Origin: Streptomyces polyasparticus
GTDB lineage: Bacteria > Actinomycetota > Actinomycetes > Streptomycetales > Streptomycetaceae
Direction of reading: 5' to 3'
Assembly: GCF_014493765.1 (NCBI RefSeq)
Contig: NZ_JACTVJ010000021.1
Span: 40,447-104,446 of the forward strand
DNA: 64,000 bases
Part shown: positions 59,337 through 64,000 of the stretch, in pieces
Position numbering within the stretch: the stretch's first letter is position 1
Layout: every line of letters starts with the position of its first letter
Notes under the pieces: generated by a model
Told to the model about the DNA's origin: nothing
The model's database searches: none
The model's input: only the letters and a program-made list of their open reading frames with translations
Position numbers and translations under genes: made by a program

Positions 59337-59852
59337 ATGCGGCGGTCGGGGGAGTGGGAGCAGGCGTATCTGGAGTTCGCGGAGGCGAGATCGCGCCAGC
59401 TGTATCGGTCGGCCTGTCTGCTGACCGGCGGGGACACGCATCTCGCCGAGGATCTCGTGCAGGAGACCCTCGGGCGGATGTACCTGGTCTGGGGCCGGGT
59501 CGCGCGGATCGGGAATCCGGCGGGCTATGCCCAGACCGTTCTCGTACGGAGTTATCTCGCGCATGCCCGGCGGCGCAGCAGCGGTGAGCAGCCGTCGGCT
59601 GTGCTGCCGGACGGGCCCGGGTGGTCGGAGGGGGACACGAGCCTGCGCCTGACGTTGCTCGACGCCCTGAAAGGGCTGTCGGCCAAGGACCGGGCCGTGG
59701 TGGTCCTGCGGTACTGGGAGGACCGGTCCATCGAGGAGACCGCCGACGTGATGCATGTCAGCTCCGCGGCCGTCCGCACCCGTTCCACGCGGGCGCTGGC
59801 GCGGCTGCGGGAGCTGCTCGGTGGGGGGATCGGGGAGTACGCGGGCCGCTGA
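59337..59852 (+). CDS. SigE-family ECF sigma factor
   Basis: 171 aa from ATG 59337. Region 2: YLEFAEARSRQLYRSACLLT, then GDTHLAEDLVQETLGRMYLV; region 4: LSAKDRAVVVLRYWEDRSIE, then ETADVMHVSSAAVRTRSTRA. It lacks a region 3. An open extension of the frame upstream crosses tandem repeats and is not used. GTGAAACA about 65 bp upstream could be a -35 element for autoregulation. The following gene encodes a one-helix membrane protein, forming the common Streptomyces pair. Confidence 0.9.
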   Translation: MRRSGEWEQAYLEFAEARSRQLYRSACLLTGGDTHLAEDLVQETLGRMYLVWGRVARIGNPAGYAQTVLVRSYLAHARRRSSGEQPSAVLPDGPGWSEGDTSLRLTLLDALKGLSAKDRAVVVLRYWEDRSIEETADVMHVSSAAVRTRSTRALARLRELLGGGIGEYAGR

Positions 59853-60008
59853 CCGCCCCGCATCCCGCGGGCCGTCGATCGTCCCGCAACGGCGGGCGGG
59901 TGGCCGTCCCGCGTCCGGCGGGCCGGTGGCTGTCCCGCAACTGATGTCGTGGCGCGGCCGAGCCGTGCCCGCTCGCCTGAGCGATAGCGGATATTGAGGG
60001 GATTTCGG

Positions 60009-61400
60009 ATGTCTTACGAGGATGAGTTCGGCGAGGCGCTGCGACGTACCGGCGAGGAGTTCAGCACGGACCAGCGGGCGCTGGTCGAGGGCGGGCACGA
60101 GCGCGGGCGGCGCATGGTGCGCAGACGGCGGGCGACGGTGTTCGGCGGGGCCGCCGCGGTCGTGGCCTTGGGCGTGACGAGCGCGGTCGTGCTGCCGGGC
60201 ATCGGCGGGGACCCGCTGCAGTCCGCGTCTCCGGCGGGAAGCGCGGAGAGCGCGCAGGGCGCGGACGGGTCGGAGAAGGGGAAGGCCGTACGGGACGGTG
60301 AGAGCGCCGACTCCGAGAAGGACACCAGGGAGGGCGGGCCCGCAGGCGGGCATGTCCGTGCGGAGCAGCTGATCGCCACCCTCAAGTCGCTGATGCCGAA
60401 AGGGCAGTTCAGTGAGGAGACCGGACTCGGGACGGAATCCGGTGCGATCCCGCATGCCAAGGTCGTCTTCGATGACGGCAAGGGGAAGGCTGCGGTCGGG
60501 ATCGGGTTCAACCGGCTCTCAAAGGCCGAGGTCCAGTCAGGCTTGGTCAAGGACATGACCACCTGCCCGGACGAGAATCTGGTCCCGTACGACGCATGTG
60601 AGGTCAGCACGCTGTCGGACGGGTCGCGGCTCATGACCTTCAAGGGGTACGAGCACAGCAGCGACAAGGGCGGCACCAAGTTCTGGCAGGCCGTCCTCGC
60701 CTCACCCGACGGCCACGCCATCGACGTGGGCGAACGGAACGCCCCCGCGGAGAAGGGGTCGGCGGTCACCCGGCCCGAACCGCCGCTCTCCATGGCGCAG
60801 TTGAAGGACATCCTCACCTCCGAAAAGTGGGATGCGGTCTTCGCGGCCCCGCGGGTGGAGGGGACGGCGAAGCCCGGCAGTGAGGGCGCGGACGCGGGCA
60901 AGGACGGCTCCGGCAAGGCTGACCCCGGCAGGACCGATCCCGGCAAGGGCGGCACCGCGGGGAACGATGCGCCTGCCACGCCGGACGGGCAGGCGGTCCG
61001 CTCCACGCTTCTCGCCCTGCTCCCCGCCGGCGTGAAGGTCACGGCTCAAGGCGGCGACGGCGAGTACGCGTACGTCGTCGTCGACGACGGCAACGGCGCG
61101 AGCATGATCCAGATCAATGTGCAGCCGAACATGGACGACGTCCGCGGCGAGCTGTTCGCCGGAGCCGAGGAGCTTCCCGACGGCACCGTCTACAGCTGGC
61201 GCGAGAGCGACGGTGACAAGGGGGTCGCGGGCACCGTGATGTGGACCGCCGACACCCTGCGCCCGGATGGGCTGCGCGTGGTGGTCAGCGCCTTCAACTC
61301 CGGTACGCAGCATGACGCGCCGTCCCGCAAGACCCCGGCCCTCACGGAGGAACAGCTCAAGGCCATCGCCACGAGCGCGAAGTGGGCCGAGCTGCAGTAG
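60009..61400 (+). CDS. One-helix membrane protein paired with sigma factor (anti-sigma-like)
   Basis: 463 aa. A basic region (GHERGRRMVRRRRA) leads into a single hydrophobic helix (about 41-65), so the short N-terminus is probably cytosolic and the rest extracytoplasmic. Two similar halves follow (about 120-280 and 330-460), joined by an Asp/Gly/Lys-rich linker; each contains an L(L/K)(A/S)LLP/MP-type segment and a closing LK-type helix ending EKWDAVF or AKWAEL. No known anti-sigma (ZAS) motif HxxxCxxC is present. It may regulate the sigma factor by a membrane signal; this is inferred from position. Confidence 0.7.
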   Translation: MSYEDEFGEALRRTGEEFSTDQRALVEGGHERGRRMVRRRRATVFGGAAAVVALGVTSAVVLPGIGGDPLQSASPAGSAESAQGADGSEKGKAVRDGESADSEKDTREGGPAGGHVRAEQLIATLKSLMPKGQFSEETGLGTESGAIPHAKVVFDDGKGKAAVGIGFNRLSKAEVQSGLVKDMTTCPDENLVPYDACEVSTLSDGSRLMTFKGYEHSSDKGGTKFWQAVLASPDGHAIDVGERNAPAEKGSAVTRPEPPLSMAQLKDILTSEKWDAVFAAPRVEGTAKPGSEGADAGKDGSGKADPGRTDPGKGGTAGNDAPATPDGQAVRSTLLALLPAGVKVTAQGGDGEYAYVVVDDGNGASMIQINVQPNMDDVRGELFAGAEELPDGTVYSWRESDGDKGVAGTVMWTADTLRPDGLRVVVSAFNSGTQHDAPSRKTPALTEEQLKAIATSAKWAELQ

Positions 61401-61502
61401 GGACACCCGTAGGCAGGGGGATCCCCGCAGGCAGGGGTATCCCCGCAAGCAGAGGGGTGCCGACAAGTAGCGGAACACCCGCAGCGGCGGGCGGATTGGC
61501 GG

Positions 61503-62345
61503 CTACGTGCCCCGTTCCGCCCGCCGTCGCGCTTCCGTCGCCGTGCCGAAGCCGACGAGCAGCCACAGCGTGGTGAGGTCGTCGATGAGTGGGGCGGGGT
61601 CCGCTCCGGGGTGGGCGTCGAGCCACTGCAGCACCACCTCGCCGGTGCCGCCGGTGACGAACGCCGCGGCGGTGCCCATGAGTTCCTCGGCGCCGGGGAT
61701 GTCGCCGCAGATCTCCCGCGACACCTCGACGATCTGCCGGCTCGCCGTCCGTACGATCCTGGTCCGCTGCCGTGAGACCTCCGCCGAGGCGGACACCGGC
61801 CCGTACAGGACCCGGGCCCGCCGTGGATCCGCTGCGCAGTGCAGGACGAAGCCGGTGAGTCCGGCCCGTACGCGGTCGGCCACCGGGGCGTCCCTGACCG
61901 GCTCGTGCGCGGCGGCCACCGCCTGCCGGACTTCTTCGGCGATGAGGTCCACGGTGGCCGTGGCCACGTCGTCCAGGCTCGCGAAACTCTCGTAGAAGTA
62001 GCGCTTGTTGAGGCCCGCGTGCCGGCACAGGCTCTCCACCGTCGCCGCGCGCCACCGGCCCGTGGCCATCAACTCGACGGCTGCCTCGACGAGTTGGCGA
62101 TGGCGTATGGAGGAACGGCTTTCGGCCGTGAGGCCTCCGTAGTCGCGCGGGCTGCTGTAGTCGCCCGGCCGGCGCGGGCCGCCGGGATCCCGGTGTCCGG
62201 CCCGCTCACGAGAGCCGCCCTGCGCGCCGTGCACGCCCTGTTCGACCTGTGCGCCCTCCGCACCCTGTGCACCCTCCGCACCCTGTGCACCCTCCGCACC
62301 CTGTGCGCCCTGCGCGCGATGCGTGCCTGCCGTCATGCGGCTCAT
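61503..62345 (-). CDS. TetR-family regulator with repetitive N-terminus
   Basis: 280 aa from ATG 62345. The N-terminal 80 residues are low complexity, with GAQGAE repeated three times, encoded by an 18-bp tandem repeat. The TetR DNA-binding domain is at about 85-135 (RHRQLVEAAVELMATGRWRA, then TVESLCRHAGLNKRYFYESF), and the ligand domain follows. It is divergent from the lipase gene, the usual layout for a repressor of its neighbour. The exact start is uncertain; several in-frame starts exist between 62336 and 62408. Confidence 0.85.
   Translation of the reverse strand: MSRMTAGTHRAQGAQGAEGAQGAEGAQGAEGAQVEQGVHGAQGGSRERAGHRDPGGPRRPGDYSSPRDYGGLTAESRSSIRHRQLVEAAVELMATGRWRAATVESLCRHAGLNKRYFYESFASLDDVATATVDLIAEEVRQAVAAAHEPVRDAPVADRVRAGLTGFVLHCAADPRRARVLYGPVSASAEVSRQRTRIVRTASRQIVEVSREICGDIPGAEELMGTAAAFVTGGTGEVVLQWLDAHPGADPAPLIDDLTTLWLLVGFGTATEARRRAERGT
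62254..62307. repeat. 18-bp tandem repeat (3 copies) in the TetR gene
   Basis: Unit CCCTCCGCACCCTGTGCA, positions 62254-62271, 62272-62289 and 62290-62307 (the last ends in G). In frame on the minus strand it encodes (GAQGAE)n, so copy-number change would not break the gene. Confidence 0.85.
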
Positions 62346-62515
62346 CGTTTCATCCACGGCTCGAAGCCGATACGTGCGCGGCCACTGCGGCGATCGCCTG
62401 CAGCCCATGCGTGCGCGATCCGTTGACGACCCGTATACCCGTCAGTAACCTCCGGTAACGCGTTCGTACCAGATCCACGTCAGCACGTTCCCCGTTCCAT
62501 GAGCCGAGGAGCGCC

Positions 62516-63868
62516 ATGCCCCGCAACGTGATCCGCTCGCTTGCCGCCTGTGCCACCGCCGCAGCGCTGGCCCTCACCACCGCACCCGCCGCCCAGGCCG
62601 CCCCCGCGGTGTCCGCGCAAGCGACGGCCGACTCCTTCTACACGTATACGGGGAGCACGCCGCTCGCTTCGTATACGCCGGGAGCTGTGCTCAACACCCG
62701 AACGTTCCGGTACCAGTTGGCCGGTCTGTCCACCCCGGTCCAGGTGACCCAGATCCTGTACCGCAGCACGGACGCGCAGGGCCGCCCGTCCGCCAACGTC
62801 ACCTCGGTGCTGCGCAGTCCGTACGGGGACGGCCGGCGGGCGGTGTCGTACCAGTCCGCGTACGACTCGCTGAACCCGGAGCACGGACCGTCCCGCGCGA
62901 TCGCCGGGAACGCTGCGCCCGGCGGCGGGGTGCTCGCGCAGGCCGAGACCGCTCTCATGCTCCGCTACGTGCTGGCCGGTTACACCTTGGTCATGCCCGA
63001 CACCGAGGGCCAGCAGGCGAACTTCGCGGCCGGTCCCGAGTACGGCACGAACACTCTGGACTCCCTGCGCGCCGCCGCGAAGGTGCCCGGCTCGGGCGTC
63101 GACAGCGGTACCCGCTTCGGCCTCATCGGCTACTCCGGCGGCGCGATCGCCACCCACTGGGCGGCGGCCCTCGCGCCGCGGTACGCGCCCGACATCAACA
63201 AGAAGCTCGTCGGCTTCTCCGAGGGCGGGCTGCTCGTGAAGCCCGCGCACAACCTCAAGTACGTGAGCGGCAGCAAGATGTGGTCCGGAGTGATCCCCAT
63301 GGCGGTCATCGGCATCGCCCGCTCGTACGGCATCGACTTCACGCCCTACTTGAACGACTACGGCGTCGAGGTGATGAAGAAGCTCGAGCACGAGTCGATC
63401 CTCGCCGGCTGGTCGCACGCGCTGAGCAGCGGCGGGATCAGCTGGGAGGAGATGGCCAAGCCCGCCTACAAGGACCCGAATTCGATCCCGGAGTTCGTGA
63501 CCGCGGTGAACAAGGTCAGCCTCGGCCAGGCGCCGACCCCGACCGTCCCCGGCTACATCGTCCAGGGCGACGCCGGGTGGCTCGAGGGCACCAGCGGCAA
63601 CCCGCCGGGCATCGGGACCGGCGACGGCGTGATGGTCAGCGGCGATGTGCGGGCGCTGGCCCGGCAGTACTGCGCCACGGGCAATACGGCGATCAAGTAC
63701 CGCCAGTACGACGGGCTCAGCCATGTGGGCGCGGTGCCGCCCTGGGACCTCGCCACGCTCGGCTGGCTCGACGACCGCTTCGACGGCAAGGCCGCGCCGT
63801 CCAGTTGCGGATCCATCCCGCCGGGGAACTCGCTCGCGCCCGAGCGGGTGGTGAGCCCGGCGAGCTGA
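62516..63868 (+). CDS. Secreted lipase (LIP family alpha/beta hydrolase)
   Basis: 450 aa. A Sec signal peptide (residues 1-28, cleavage near AQA-AP) is followed by an alpha/beta hydrolase: the nucleophile elbow GYSGGA (Ser about 207), a later DAGWLEGTSG region and PPWDLATLGWLDDRF, with the likely catalytic His in GLSHVGAVPP. It fits secretory lipases that cleave acylglycerols outside the cell. The ATG follows GAGGAGCGCC. The TetR gene is divergent, with about 170 bp between for promoter and operator. Confidence 0.88.
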   Translation: MPRNVIRSLAACATAAALALTTAPAAQAAPAVSAQATADSFYTYTGSTPLASYTPGAVLNTRTFRYQLAGLSTPVQVTQILYRSTDAQGRPSANVTSVLRSPYGDGRRAVSYQSAYDSLNPEHGPSRAIAGNAAPGGGVLAQAETALMLRYVLAGYTLVMPDTEGQQANFAAGPEYGTNTLDSLRAAAKVPGSGVDSGTRFGLIGYSGGAIATHWAAALAPRYAPDINKKLVGFSEGGLLVKPAHNLKYVSGSKMWSGVIPMAVIGIARSYGIDFTPYLNDYGVEVMKKLEHESILAGWSHALSSGGISWEEMAKPAYKDPNSIPEFVTAVNKVSLGQAPTPTVPGYIVQGDAGWLEGTSGNPPGIGTGDGVMVSGDVRALARQYCATGNTAIKYRQYDGLSHVGAVPPWDLATLGWLDDRFDGKAAPSSCGSIPPGNSLAPERVVSPAS

Positions 63869-63898
63869 GCGCGACCGGCGAACTCCACGCGCGGGCCG

Positions 63899-64000
63899 CT
63901 CACGTGAACTCCCTTCTCCGGCGGCTCACGTGAACTCCCTTCTCCGGCGGCTCACGTGAACTCCCTTCTCCGGCGGCTCACGTGAACTCCCTTCTCCGGC
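63899..64000. repeat. 26-bp tandem repeat running off the window
   Basis: Unit of 26 bp starting CTCACGTGAACTCCCTTCTC, then CGGCGG, at 63899-63924, 63925-63950, 63951-63976 and 63977 to the window end. Copies are identical as far as seen. Each contains the palindrome CACGTG. The end of the array lies outside. Confidence 0.9.

Noticed and set aside
63899-64000. CRISPR array
   Set aside because: Repeats abut directly with no unique spacers, and no cas genes are present.

Overview
The window is high-GC actinobacterial DNA, most likely a Streptomyces chromosome. Supporting this are strong codon-position GC bias, many GTG starts, 4-nt ATGA/GTGA gene overlaps, a SigE-type sigma factor with a partner membrane protein, and DUF6507/DUF6177-type secretion genes. 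Most of it (about 0.9-58.9 kb) reads as a layered genomic island that ends at a tRNA-Thr gene next to a tyrosine integrase. Ordinary chromosomal genes follow to the right.

Layout. (1) 1-677: a partial divergent regulator. (2) 0.88-9.99 kb: a tightly overlapping nine-gene operon with an ATP-binding regulator, two glycosyltransferases, a 2-hydroxyacid dehydrogenase-like protein lacking its Glu/His catalytic pair, two radical SAM enzymes around a nucleotidyltransferase-like protein, a NodU/CmcH carbamoyltransferase and an HD hydrolase. A second-type glutamyl-tRNA synthetase faces it (10.0-11.4 kb), then a NUDIX-phosphotransferase-ABC exporter operon (11.7-15.1 kb). Together they look like an unassigned biosynthetic, self-resistance and export locus. 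(3) 15.3-32.0 kb: a DNA phosphorothioation island. It holds the dnd-associated methyltransferase, dndA divergent from dndBCDE, and a facing six-gene operon coding a GHKL ATPase, a multi-domain Lsr2-like DNA-binding protein, a PLD nuclease-helicase restriction enzyme, a 54-aa protein, an SMC-like ATPase and Dnd-associated protein 4. (4) 32.2-57.0 kb: a phage-like element read leftwards. It has HTH/excisionase, serine-recombinase remnant, ParB, DUF488-like, a tRNA-Gly-like gene, a methyltransferase/Mom-like fusion, ParB-like, VRR-NUC nuclease, terminase small and large, portal, scaffold, decoration and major capsid genes, but no tail genes. Two cargo blocks on the opposite strand interrupt the head operon: a type VII-type toxin/immunity locus (41.1-47.1 kb) and a secreted protein plus WecA-like transferase (36.5-39.1 kb). 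(5) 57.2-59.05 kb: tyrosine integrase and tRNA-Thr(CGT). (6) 59.3-64 kb: sigma factor, its membrane partner, a TetR regulator, a secreted lipase and a 26-bp tandem repeat running off the end.

How the parts may work together. The dnd genes would put sulfur into the DNA backbone, and the facing operon probably restricts unmodified DNA. The two operons meet at a perfect 19-bp bidirectional terminator, and five GTACGTYAA motifs fill the dndA-dndB promoter region. The head-only phage module resembles either a decayed prophage or a capsid-forming satellite that needs foreign tails. The first locus and the dnd locus share 9-bp tandem promoter repeats (CGGYCAACT), hinting at common control.
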